64,000 nt of DNA from Alnus glutinosa. Its lineage: Eukaryota; Streptophyta; Magnoliopsida; Fagales; Betulaceae. Position numbers and translations under genes: made by a program. Below, one piece after another: positions 39,000 through 52,800 of this stretch. A model generated the notes under the pieces. The model did no database searches, was not told the DNA's origin, and saw only the letters and a list, made by a program, of their open reading frames with translations. Location of the stretch: the NCBI RefSeq assembly GCF_958979055.1, contig NC_084886.1, forward strand, positions 13,316,654 to 13,380,653, written 5' to 3'. Every line of letters begins with the position of its first letter. Positions within the stretch are counted from its first letter, which is position 1.

Positions 39000-41900
39000 A
39001 TGAGCAGATCTAGTTGGCTAAAAGAAAAGGATGAAAAAGGTAGTAGGCACTATTGTGATGAAGGAAGTGCTGCTCGGACAAGGCCTTTCAGCATCGAAGA
39101 GATTATGCTTAGAAGGGAAAACAAGAAATTGTCAGAAAATGTGGAAGAGGTAGCTGCTGAAGTAGGGAACATATCAAGGGAAGGAATTATTGAGGATGTT
39201 TCTGATCGTTTTGAATCTGAAAGGGGCTACAAAGAAAATAAAGACACTTTCCCTACGGTGGAAAAACATGTTTCTGAGAAATCAGTGAAGGTAAGTTCCA
39301 GAAAAAAAGAAGAGAATAGTTCCATGAAGAAAGATGCTGTAGTTAAGGGAAAGGACAGAGAAAGCTGTGAGTCAGATACCAAACTGAAGGATAAAAAGAA
39401 CAAAGATTTGAGCTCTGAAGCGAAACTAGGAAAAAATGACAGACAAATACATGGTAGAAGAAAAGATAATGAGTGGTTAACTGATGATTCTGCAAATGAA
39501 GCTGATAAGAAGCTTTCAAGAGATTTGGCCTCTAAAGATAGACATGCGGATAGAAGTAGAGGAAAGTCTGAAAGAGAAAGCAAGAGAAAATATAGAAATG
39601 GGGATGATGAGAAAAATAGAGACTGGAACACTGTGAAGAAACATGATCAAGGGAAACATCGTGACTTGGATGTTTCGGAGAGAAGAGAGAGGAAGGAATT
39701 ATCAAAATCACGCTTTGAAGAATCAAGGTTGAAAAGGAGACGTTCAAGGAGTCAAGAACGTGAGGCCAGAAGTAGAAGGTCCAATTCAATATCACCAAGG
39801 GCACACAAGCCTAAATCTCATCATGGCGGGGAGCACAGAGAGTTTTCCTCACATTCTCTTAAGGATAGGTCTGGAAGACAGCATTCTGATATTGACAGAA
39901 ACAGAGTATCAAGTAATGGTTCGAGTAGCCATTATCAGCGACATGGAGGATATACAAGTAGGCTTGGTGGCTATTCACCAAGGAAGAGAAGAATTGAGTC
40001 TACTGTTAAGACCTCCTCCCCATCTAGTCGTTCACCAGAGAAGAAAAGTGCTGGATGGGATCTCCCACCCGTGGGAACAGCTGCCATTTTTTCTGGTCCA
40101 GTTACTTCTAATGCTCAGTCATCAAACCAGGATGTAGCCTCAACTGTAAATGAGATTGCTAATGCTGTTTCTGTTTCTTCAACGGCAATGATGTCTCTTT
40201 CTGGGGTGTCTAATGCTTTGTCAACAAAGACGAATGCCCCAATTGATTCTGTTCAACTAACTCAAGCTACCCGGCCTATGAGGAGGCTTTATGTAGAAAA
40301 TATACCATCTTCAGCCTCTGAGAAAGCTGTAATGGAATGCTTTAATAATTTTTTGCTGTCTTATGGTGCTACTCGTGTCCAAGGAACCCAGCCGTGTTTC
40401 AATTGTGTTGTAAGTGTCACTTTTTTTTTTCTTTGGACATAACATTTCATTCATTTCATGCAGGTTAGCATGATAAAGAACTCTTGCCTTACCATATTTA
40501 ATTGCAGATAAACAAAGAGAAAGGCCAAGCTCTTGTAGAGTTTCTTACACCTGAGGATGCCTCTGCAGCCCTTTATTTTGATGGCAGTTTCTTCTCTGGG
40601 TCCATTGTAAAAGTTAGACGACCCAAAGACTTTGTTGAAGCGGCAGTAAGAATGACTATCCTACCATCTCTTTCTCATTTTCCTCATTTCTTTATTCCTT
40701 TTCTTTTGGCTGCTTGTTTTATCTTATCTGTTGAATCTATCGAAGTTTAAATAATTGCTTCATGGTTTTGCTTAGAAGAAGTTTTCTTGTTACTTATTTG
40801 TCAAGTGTTCTCGCTAAAGCATTGTTTTATTGGCCTAATAAATGTCTTCTGGGTGGTTATGTGAGCTATATTGGAGTTTTCTTATTTGCGAATCTTGCAT
40901 TTCAACATTCTCTAATCTAAGAGCATGTCAGTGTTCAACTCAATCATACTCTTAACGAGGCGTGGACCACTAGTGGTGGTTGAACTTATAGTCTTCAATG
41001 GCTGCAAGGGAAGAGAAGCCAATTTTAGCCAAGTTCATCTCTAATTTAAAAAATGCATGAGGTCAAGGATGGCCAGAAGTCCAAAACTGAGCCAAGCACC
41101 CAAGCATTAGGATTGCGGTGTGGTGTGGTTGTTTGGAGGAGGCTTGGTGATGTCTAACCAGTCAATCTTGACCTTAAGCCAAACTGACTTGGAGCTTGGA
41201 AGAAGGGTTCAGAGGCTAATTGTAAGTCTACAGCCTTGGAAGCAACTCAACTGTGTACGAAGTTTGGCGTCTGGCCCTTCAGATTGATGTATTTTGTGGT
41301 GTACCACAATTGCTCTTTGACAATTGCTCTCTCAAAGACTTCTGAGAACTAACTCAATAGAAATTATTACCTGTGGTTCTTGCCTTTTTTAGCCAAAATT
41401 TAGTCTGGAATATTTGGTAGTGAAGGACCCAATTTTTCCTGTTTTGTTATTAATCGAAAAATACATTTGTCAGAAGCTGAGTGGAAATTTGTGGCAATAT
41501 GTGTGTTAGGAAAAATATCTGATGGCAAAGTCATGTCTGTGAATGACACTGGTATACGAGTGTTATGATGTCAAATATTCACCAAAATAAAGAAAATTTT
41601 TTATTCATTACATAACTGATTCAAAAGGCAGATTATTTGGAGTATAGGGCTGGAACATTTGAGTGGTTCGTAATGTTACCATTAGTCAGTTTCTTAGATC
41701 TTGTGCATTGGTAGAATGGTCTTGTTGATGTGGTGCATGTCTACCAGACATAGGGATATAGCATTCATTTTAATCTTTCTTATAAATTCTAGCCTCTTCT
41801 GTAACATATATTGCGTAATTAATTCATTTCCGCGTATATTGGTGTTCTTGACAACTGAACAATGTACAGTTCGTGAATATTGAGTTAATAATAATGCAGG

Positions 41901-44900
41901 TATGTAGTTGTAATGCATTTGTACCACATGTAACGTTGGGGCTAATAATGTATATTGTTAGCTATCAATTACTCGAGGAAACCATCACCTAGAAATAGGT
42001 TGTACCACTGCTTCTTGTTACTATTTTTGTTTCTTGCTGAGCAATTTACAGTGATAGGACTCAAAGCAGCAAGGCCACTATATCTGATTGGGACTGTAAG
42101 CTACCTTAAGGTGTGAGCCTCAAGTGTTAGCAAAATTTTTTCTTACTAACAAGTTTAGAAGAAGTTTCATAAGATAGTGAACTGTTTTCATCATTATAGA
42201 ATTGTGATCCCTTACTTCTTTGACTAATATTGCCTTGCAAATTCTTTTATTTTTTTGGGTCATTGGTGTATAAAACTTTGACCCCAGCATCATCCTCCCT
42301 TTTATCGCTTCCAGTAGCCTTAGCTGCTATGATTTGGTGTGTTTGAAAATTTGAAAGTTCAAGATCAGAATGTCATGTATGATTAGGAGCCAAATGGAAA
42401 CATATCAAGATAGTTTAGCTTTGGAACTTTAACACAAAGGCCTCTCACCACCTCTGTCTCTGTCTCTGTCTCTGTCTCTCTGTCTCTGTCTCTGTCTCTC
42501 TGTCTCTCTGTCTCTCTGTCTCTCTCTCTCTCTCTCTCCTCCTCTTTCTGGATGCGTGAAAGATTGATCCTAAGATGATGCAAATGGGCAACTAGTAGCC
42601 TTTTGTGGTTTTTTTTTTGGTGGGGGAGGGGGGGGGGGGGGTGGATAATTACTAATCCTTGAAAGGGAAGGTTCTGATTTTGACTTTTTATATGGTGCAT
42701 GGTTAATTTTGATAGGTTCCTTATTTATTCTTGTACCTTGGAAGCAAACTCAGATTGCTTGTCAAATTTAACACTAGGAACTGTTACTGTAGCTTCAAGA
42801 GTTTTCTTTTGCACATGGAATGATCTATTTGTCCCGTTATGTGAGCCTTTTCTGACTGCCATGTTGGAATCTCTTAAATAGGGTGTTTATGTTGCGTATA
42901 TCGTAATTCACGTTCAGGATGGTGATGAAGCTGACTCCTAAATAAGAAGATTTCCAGGTGTAGTGACAAATTTGATGTGCTTGCAGCTTTTTCTTTTCTG
43001 GTTGGTTGGGTGATTGGTCTCAGCTATTAAATTAGTAACTTATGTAATACAATTTTGCTTATGAGATGTAGTTCTTTTAGGATATCTGCTCTCATTCTCA
43101 GTGGAGATATCTGCACTCTGAATTTCTGCATTGCGGTGTGTGACTTCCAGTTCCACTTTTTGCTAGCACCAGTGACTGTAGTGTGCCCATAGGTTATCAT
43201 CCTCCTGACAGTTGTGGTTGCACCCAAAGTTTATAAGTTAGCCTCCCTTTTACAAACCTTGTAATCTTCCTTTTTTCTTGAAATATCTGTTATGTGGGTG
43301 GAATATTCTTCTCCACATGGTACAAGAATATTAAATGAGTAATCGAAGTCCCAGGAAAGGAGGGATTTTAGGCTCTTTATATCCTTCTCTTGTTTAGTTG
43401 GCATGTTAATGGCCTAAACGAAATTTATTGATGACCTCCTTTTTCATCTCACATTAATGTGTTTAAGATGAAAAGATGGAAGTGATCCAATGTTCTATGG
43501 TCAAAGAAGCCTTAACCTAACTACACAAGATTGTCTAGCTAAACTATTCTATGTATTCATCTCTGTGTAACTCCATTTAATTTTGATAAATGAATTAATT
43601 GCAGGCCTTTCTATTTTCTCAGGCTCAACATAAATTCTGGTGTCATTTTTCTTGTTCTTGTACTGCCTTCAATTTTAACCAAATCACCTGTCCTTGTTTC
43701 TGCTGTCTTCTGTATTTGTTGCATGCTTTTATGTTAATAAACCGATCTTGATGAGATTTGTTCTTTCATTATATGGTGTCTTCTCTATAGTCTCTTGAAT
43801 GCATTAAAGCAACTTTCTTATGTAGCCCTTATAACCCCCAGTGAGGATATTTATAGGGTCTTTGTCTGAGGAATGAATTTGAAGGAATGTGTTGCAACCA
43901 ATTTGCTTTATGTGAGGTGAAGTACCTCAGTAATATGGTGAGATGCCGATTAAACCTAGACCGAGAAGTATGACTCCTTGTTTTAATGACTTGAGATGTA
44001 TTAGTTGTTCCTCCAGTTCTTTGTTTGTTTTGGTGTTGTTATCTGTTCCTTGGTTTGAACCCCTAACGCATAGCTTACTGTTATCTAACCCAAGTCTACT
44101 ACCAGCTAACCGGAACCTGAGGGAAAAAAAAGAGGCTTTGTTTTCTTTTCAGAATAGCTGCTTCATCATTTATGGTTTCATTTTCTTGGCTTTCCTTCAT
44201 CAGACTTTAATGCATCATCCATCAGTACTAGCTTTTTCTGACGGTATGCCTCTAGGAATTTCTGATCTTTCCTAAGCATAGTCTCCTACAAATTTTATCT
44301 GTGAGTACAATATTAAAGCCTTCATGGTTAACGTTCACCTTCAATAATTAATACATGCCTATTATAATCCGGAACTCTGTGTATGTAACTTTTCTTACAC
44401 TATTTTAGGATTCCTGTTACAAATTCTCCTCTGTTTCTGTTCATACATCCCTGACCACTCCATTTAAATGCTCTTCATCATGTCAATATATGTGGTTGAT
44501 TCTCCTTTTGATTTTGATAAGCCACTGAACTACTTGTAAGTACTTGACACCTGCCCTCTTTTATTCCATGTTCATTAGCATTTTGTTCATATGTTCTTGT
44601 GGAACAATATTGTTAACTGGATTGCACCATCACTGCCAATATGTTAAGTTTTCGTGGGAATACATTTTCCCATTGAGCTTATTCTATATGTTTCGGCAGC
44701 TTCTCTTACTTCAGATATTAAACTTCCTAATGGCAGATTGGATTTCAGTTTACCCTGCTGCAAAATGTGGCTTGGCACTTATTATAGAGAAGCCATGCCC
44801 ATATCTGTCAACTTTGATGAAGAAGCTTCATATCAAATTATAATGATGCTTGGAAACATTTAAATGGAGCAAAATGATTCGTCCATGTAATGTAGTGAGA

Positions 44901-47900
44901 AATGGTAGTTTTCTTCTGGTTCTGCTCAGAGTAAATATTCATAACGTAATGCATTGACTTGATGATCAGTATAGAGAAGTAACATTCATAACCCCTTATG
45001 CTAATCTGGGACCTTATGTGATCATAACTATTGCTCCATTGCCATAGTGCTGATTGGTACTGAATGTTTCAATGCGTTTATCTGGTTGTGCATTATGCAT
45101 CAGTATTTAGGGAATGTGTCACAAGATTCATGCTTTTAGTTGTCATTTAATTTTTGGAAGTTGACAGTGAGTATTTAAGAATTGTGCCAACCTTTCAATC
45201 TTTCTTAATTTATTAGTATTCTGTATTTTTTATTTTCTGCAGCTTCATTTCTGTCATGTTTGCTTCAATTAATAACGATGATATGTTGTTGGTTTTCTAT
45301 CCTTGTTGGACATGCTCTGAAATACATGGGATGATTGATTAACTCATAGTATTGAATAACATGAATATTAGATAGAAGCCCTTAAATAAAAGGGCAGATT
45401 TCGGATATCGAACAACCATTTTCACCATTCTATTTCAAGTTTTAGGTGTTTATTCATAACATTTCATCATGGAATCTGTACTATGAGATTACCATTGTTG
45501 GGTTCCCCCCCCCCCCCCCCTAAATTGAAATCAACACATTGTGCTGACTGTTTCAGATTTTATGACTTCATATTGTCTTCCTTTTCTTTTCAATCTTCAT
45601 AAATTTAGCATGATTGTATTTGATTAAGTTATTCTATGCCCTAAACAGAAGCTATTATTGGTTCAATTAGCACTTTATACTGCTGCTTTGCAGTTTCTGA
45701 GGTATATTGTGCTTATTATCCATGTAGCAGGTTTTCAGACAGTTGCTATTTTCATGCAGACTGGTCACCTGGAGAAATCAGTGGCTGAAGTTGATCCAAT
45801 AAGTGATGCCGTGAAGGATTCACCTAACAAGGTATGTGTATGACACTAGTAATATCAAAATAACTGCTTTTGTATTAAGATAGCGGTAAAGTAAGGCAGC
45901 CATATGTTACTTTATATCGATTCACTGCTTAAATATCGTTATCTCTTTTAGAATTTCTTTTGTTTCCTATTCTGGTTGGACTTCCTATCTTTTGGTGTAA
46001 ATTAGCTTTTTGTTAGATAGTGGGAGAGTATCTATGCCCTTCTTTTCAGTTTGAGTATCTGCGTGCTTTATTTTTATGCTTCAAAGTTGTCTTCGGATTG
46101 AAGATTAACCTGGCTAAATCGGAATTGGTTCCAGTTGATAATGTTGAGAATGTGGACGGGTTGTATGGCATTTTGGGATGTAGGGTTTCTTCTTTGCTTA
46201 TGAAGTATCTTGGTTTTCCGTTGGGGGGATTGCTTTAAGGCGAAGTCTATTTGAGACGGTGTTATTGAAAAGTCAATTTTCCTCTTCCTATGGGTGTTGC
46301 AAACCATATACAGAAACTTTGACGACATTTCGTATTGTGGGGGGGGGAAGGGGGGCCTCAGCGAAGAATTCAAATTTCACCTGGTAAGTTGGTTCAAGGT
46401 TTGCTTCCCGATTTATGAGAGTGGATTGGGGGTTCGGAACTTGCAAATGTAACCGTGCTCTCATAGGGAAATGGTTATGTCGCTATGCTCATGAGAGAGA
46501 AACTTGGTGAAGAGTTGTGGTGGATGCTAAATTTTGGCAGTGCGTGGGATGGGTGGTGTTCAAATGAGCCTATTGGGGCATATGGGGGGGGGGGGGTTAT
46601 GGAAGAATATTAGGAGGGGTTGGGGGAAATTTCATTGTCATACCAAATTTGAGGTGGGAGTTGGCTCCAAGGTTAGATTCTGGCATGACCTGTGGTGTGG
46701 GGATAAGGCCCTGAATGAAGCCGTACCAGATTTATATGGTATTGCTTGTGGAATGATGCCTCTGTTGCGGCCCGCTTGGAACTTTTTGGTGGCTCTAATT
46801 AGTGGAACATTAACTTTGATAGAGCAGCTCATGATTGGGAGGTGGCTATCTTTGCCTCATTCTTTAGCTAGTAGGAGACGAGTAAGTGAAGACGAGCCTT
46901 TGGTGGACCTCCTCCCAAAAAGGGTTGTTCAATGTTATATCTTTCTGCAGTGTACTGGTTCGTAGTGATGGCTCTCCTTCTCCTTGGAAGAGTATTTGGT
47001 AGATTAAGACTTCTTTGAGGGTGGTTTTCTTTGCTTGGTCGGCGGCCCTAGGAAAGATCCTTACCATAGACAATTTTAGGAAGTGGCATGTCATTGTAAA
47101 TGATAGGTATTGTATGTGTAAAAGGAATGGGAAGTATGTGGACCATCTTCTTCATTATGAGGTTGCTTGCTCCTTATGAAATGTCTGTTTAGGTACGTTG
47201 GGCTGTCTTGGGTTATGTGTAGTCGAATAGTCGACTTATTTGCTTGGACTACCCATAGAAGTCGGAGTGCTGTTGTGTGGAAAATAGTGCCTCTTTGCCT
47301 CTTGTGTTGCCTTTGAAGGGAAATGAATGATTGAAATTTTGAGGACCACGAGAGAATGTTGAAGGAGCTTGAGTCTTTTTTCTTCTATACTCTTTTTCTT
47401 TAGATAGTTGCATTTATTTCTCCCTTAATTCTCAGTTATCATGATTTTCTTGTTCTTTTTTCTCCTTCTAGTTAGCTAAGTTTTTTCTCATCTACTTCCT
47501 GTGCACCCGGAGCGCCTTACGCTTTTAATGATATTTCAATTACTTGTAAAAAAAAATTATTATTCACTTCATCCCAAAATAAGCTTCTTCCTTTCTTTTT
47601 TTGGGATGTCTAAAGTAAGTTTGCACTTTCCAAAAGTGGAAGCACTTCTTAATTTTCCTATATTACCCTTGTCTTTAAAAGAAGCAAACGAGATTTTCAT
47701 TAAAAGTCATGGCTACTTCTAATCTAGAGGTAAGGGCATTTTGGCAAGATTACTGTTTAAATTGTTGTATGGTGCAGTGATGTCTATTACTTTGCTTATT
47801 ACATGAAAAATACCTGCTTGCATTTCCTCGCGATCTCATCTCACTGTAGGCATGGTTTAGGTCATTTTCCTGGTAAATAGTGCATTGGTCCTCATCAGTA

Positions 47901-49772
47901 TCTTCCAGGCCTTGTTTCATCTGTTTTTGTAGCTGTAGTTTGGATCCTCTTCTACTTATGAGATTATATGTATTTTCACAAATTCTACTTATAAAACATA
48001 TATATATATATTTATTTATTTATTTATTTATAAGGATGTCCTTGAGTTCATATTTTCCATTCTATTATTCAGGATGTCCATGATCGAAAAATGAATAAAG
48101 CTGAAGTATTCGATGGCTGTGACTGACTGCTTGCCTTCACATTATTGATTGATTTCTTAGAAGTTCTGGATTTTGGAAGTTAGGTTGAGTGTTCTTGTTG
48201 TTTCTATTTGGTGTCTCTTTGTATATTTCCCATGTTACTAAGGCTTCCTCCTTTTTTATTTCTCCCCCTTTTCAAGAATTAATTAAATACGAAAAAATTG
48301 CTCTTTTGCTGTTTCTTTAGGAGATGGTGAGTTCTTCAGTCTTTGATGAAGAGTTTAATGAGGTGGGCAGACCAAGTCTATAGGCCCTTTGTTTGTGGGG
48401 GCTTGTTTACACTGGCCAAGTATTTTGGGTTTATAACCACATATCTTTGTTTCTTTGGAGATTTTCCAAGATGGAGTGCATCAGGGCCTCACTAGGGTTT
48501 TGGCAAGAGGAAGCCTAATGCCTTAAAAATAGAAGAGGAAGTCTAATCTAGTGTAACTGTAGTAAACAGACATACGACATAAAAAGATAGACAAGCCAAA
48601 TGGTTGTTGGAGCAAGCAGGCTTAAGGGTGATGGATACTTGTGAACTACGTTTCTACGAGTGCATACAAAATAATACGGGAATCCACTGGAGTCATTGCA
48701 CAAAGTTTCATTTTTAGTGAAGCTTTTGGTTCAAACCAGAAGAGTTTCATAACTTGGTTCTGTGTATATGTGGTGTGAAGTATTCTATGCATAAATGCGA
48801 TAAATTTGGTGCATGTGCAGTCACTATTATACACGGTTACCTGCTTCATATCACATAGTCCAGTTTCCATATACCAACATGTGCTAATAGTAAACTAATG
48901 TTAATATACCTAAGGGTCACAGTTCAGTACTTTCATACTGAAGTGATGTAATTGTGTAATGTTTTGAGGACCACGAGACGTCTTTTGAGGAGTTGAAATC
49001 TTTTTTCTTAAACACTTTGTACCTTTGGACAGCTGGTTATGTTTCTCCTTTAGTGATTAGTTTTCATGAATTCATTGTTCCTTTTGCCCCTACTACCTAG
49101 CGCGGCTTCTCTTGTATACTTCATGTGTTGTACATGGGGCATCTTACACTTTTAATGATATTTCGATTACTTATAAAAAGAAACAACTGCATAATGGATT
49201 TTTTCAAAGTTTTGAACAGAACTTTTCCTTGGTTTAACCTTTGTGTATATGTATTTTTGTTTTTTAACAAAAAAAGAAAAAAAGAAAGAAAGTGTTTTTG
49301 TTTTTTTGTTTATCCATATCATTAGCACTAAATGTAATTCAATAAATATTCACTCTCGAATGAATCCTGTTATGTTATAGTTTGAGTTGGACTTTTATCC
49401 TCTTCCTCTGTATTTTTGGGGTCACATATTTGTTGTGGAAAGATTCTGCTTGATGTAATTGTCCAAGGTACTCTTAACGATTTATGTTTCTACGCAAGAG
49501 CAGACTCCTTTCCCTGTACTTTGAAGGCAGGTGATGTCTTTTTTTTACCTCTTCACTTGTGAGTTTTACCTAGGGTCATCACCATTATCATTAGAACTGG
49601 GAAAAGTATTAATAGCATTACCTATTGCCCAAATTACAACTAAGGTTCTTTGTTGACAATGATATACATGTTTTAAATTTCAAGAGGGAATCGCTTATCT
49701 GATTTTTATTTTTTATTTTTTTAATCTGTACTTCTTGCCATTTTATGTCTTAGTTTCCTCAGGATTTCACTT

Positions 49773-49816
<44 letters not shown>

Positions 49817-52800
49817 CCTTAATTTGTCTGAATCTGTACTTTTTGTTCATGGTGCGATGTGCTACTTTCCCTGGTTAATATTGTGGATATGTTTCTTACT
49901 ATCCTTTTTCTTTTTTGTGTTGCTACAGATATTTATTGGTGGAATTTCAAAGGCTTTTTCATCAAAAATGGTAATATGTTTCAAATGTTTGTATCTTTGA
50001 TTCATTATAGATAGCATTTCCTTAAATGACATGCTCTTTTTTATATCCTCATTTCCAACCAAACCCTCTTCCTTTGTTCCTCTTTTCGTTATCATTTTCC
50101 TTTATAAATGGGATCTCTTTAGTGATTAGGCCTTTATCCTGCATTCCAGCTTATGGACATTGTTAGTGCCTTTGGACCTTTGAAGGCCTACCACTTTGAG
50201 GTAAATGAAGAGCTTGGCGAACCATGTGCTTTTCTGGAGGTAATACAGCCTGCAGCAGCTTGTACCTCTATAGTTTTGTTTCTGATAAATGCTTTGCAAT
50301 AAGAGGTTAAACCAGTGTCTGCTTGCACAAATTTGTTTCTTATTTTGAATGAGATTTGCTTGTCCTTGTGGTGTATTGCAGACATTCTATAATACCATTC
50401 AGTCGAGTTTCTCATAATGTAAATTGGATCTTTATGATTGATTATCTATAATCACTGTTTCTGAATGATTTGACATTTCTAGTATTTACTATAACTATTG
50501 AAAATTATTCTGAATTATTTGATATTTTCTACATTTACAACTATATGATAGCTCAATCCTTTGACTTAACATTGTGTTCTCTTTGTCCCCTCCTCCCTTC
50601 CCCCTTTTTATGTTGCCATGCCATTTGTGAGAGGGCTAATTATGCATAAGGCCTATGATTTTGGGTGCCCAACCTGGTCAAATCTCATTTTAATCCTTTG
50701 ACTTAACATTGTGTTCTCTTTGTCCCCTCCTCCCTTCCCCCTTTTTATGTTGCCATGCCATTTGTGAGAGGGCTAATTATGCATAAGGCCTATGATTTTG
50801 GGTGCCCAACCTGGTCAAATCTCATTTTATAGTTGACTTTCAGGAAGAGAAGTTATCATCATCATTATTACTATTATTATTATGGTTAGGATAAGAGAAG
50901 TTATTATCAAATAGTGTTTCTTGTTAAAGTGAAAAACTAAGACCGAATTTTAGTTTAGACCTGAGTATGACATTTGGATTGAAATACTCAATACCGGAGA
51001 CCTCTGGAGTACTTCTAAATACTTTATTCTAGATCTTACAAAGAGATCTGGTACTAGTTTGTCCCTGATAAGCTGTAATACCTCTAGAAGAGCTCATATT
51101 TATTGAAAAAAAAAGAGAGCTATTAGCATCTTTTAGACTTGAAAATTATGTGAAGTGGTGTTGCCTACTTGCCTTTATGAAAATCTGTTAGTATCTTTGT
51201 TGGATGTGTCATTATGCTTGTTATGTGTTATTTACCCATCATAAGAGTTGGCATTCTTCTGAATTCTATCTCTGGTTGGTTGCCCATAAGAATGGTTGCC
51301 TTTTCACCCCGAAAATAATTATTTTGATATCTCTTATGTGTGTCCTGTCTATATAATAAGTACACTTTCATTTTTTGTGTCAAACACTGACATGCATGCT
51401 CATTGGAGACAGTTTTAAGCTGCAGAACCTGCATTGAAGCACTTTTTCTTTTTTCTTTTTTGAAGCTTCAATTTTTTTTATTTTAGTTTGCCATGGCTTT
51501 TCTCTCTTTCCAATGCCCATATCAGTGACTTCATTTACTTCATTTGTTGGTAAGTCTGATGAAGGAATGCACCCAATGTCAAATGAACTGTATTTAAGCT
51601 TGATTTAACTCTTCATCACTTAAGTCTGTATTTAGTACATTGGTTTCATGTCTATGACAAACATATGTTAGTTGAGCATCAGGACCACTAGAATCTTGAC
51701 AGATGTCAAAAATTGACTGTTATACTCTTTTTGTTATAAATTGCTCTATTCAAGTTTTGGATTTCCTTTATATAAGTAAAAACACCCTTTCTGATGACAT
51801 TTTCAGTTTCTTATGACTTATTTATACTGCATCAGTATGTAGACCAATCAGTTACTCTCAAAGCTTGTGCTGGTTTGAGTGGTATGAAATTGGGAGGGCG
51901 AGTACTGACTGTAGTTCAAGCTATTCCTAATGCATCGTTCTCGGTACTTTATCACCACCCTTCTCCCAGGAAAAATTGAGATGCAATTTCTTAAGTACAT
52001 ACATCCCTTCCCACCCCCCCTCCCCCCCCCCCTCCTCTCTCTTTGGCCCGTTGGAGGCCCGTGGGGTATGTGGACTATGTAATGGGGGAGCTAGTCCACT
52101 CTCAGTATATTTTCTATTTACAATATTCTACCTCGAGATGTGTTCTGACCCAGAGAAGAACATTTACTAGGAAAATGCTGGATATTCTCTTTGCCATGGA
52201 GTCCCCGATCATGCAATGCCACTTCTCAAACAGCCCACACAAGTACTAAAGCTTAAAAATGTGGTATGGCTTTTGCGGTGTCTACTTAACTCATTTTCTA
52301 TAATTGGGGATTTTTTTTCTTCCTTTTTTTTTGCGGGGGGGGGGGGGGGGGGGGGAGCTTATCTAATCTAGTCTGTTTTCTTTTTGCCAAATATCTTTCC
52401 TAGAAATTTATTCTGGGTCAAATTAATTATCATTTTTTTTTTCTATGTGATTCAGTTCAATCCAGATGGTCTGTTACCACTGTCCGAGCAAGATGTGGAA
52501 GAAGTTCTGGAAGATATACGGTTGGAGTGTGCAAGGTCTCTGAGAAAACTTCTTTTTTTTTTTTTTTTTTTTTTTTTTTGAATTTAGGGCCTGTTTTGTT
52601 ATTTTTCAAAACCAGTATTCTATTATCAAATTCATAAAACAGAAAGTAGTGCTGAAATGGCTTACGATTTCAGAGAGTTCTTGAGAACAGCCTATTTTCA
52701 GATAATATCAAAATGATGTTATCAATTGCTGGCTATTCTTCTCCGTTGAGGAAAACCCTAACCATTGAAAGCAATGTTTCTAGTTTTTCTTCTTTACCAC

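Noticed and set aside
39227..39804. Two minus frames opposite the U2AF-like first coding exon
   Set aside because: Ser/Leu/Phe-rich antisense shadows of the Lys/Arg/Glu/Ser-rich sense frame.
47560..47740. Possible Stowaway/mariner MITE (ATCCCAAAATAAGCTTCTTCC phrase)
   Set aside because: Only one end resembles the family; no matching inverted end or TA duplication could be located.
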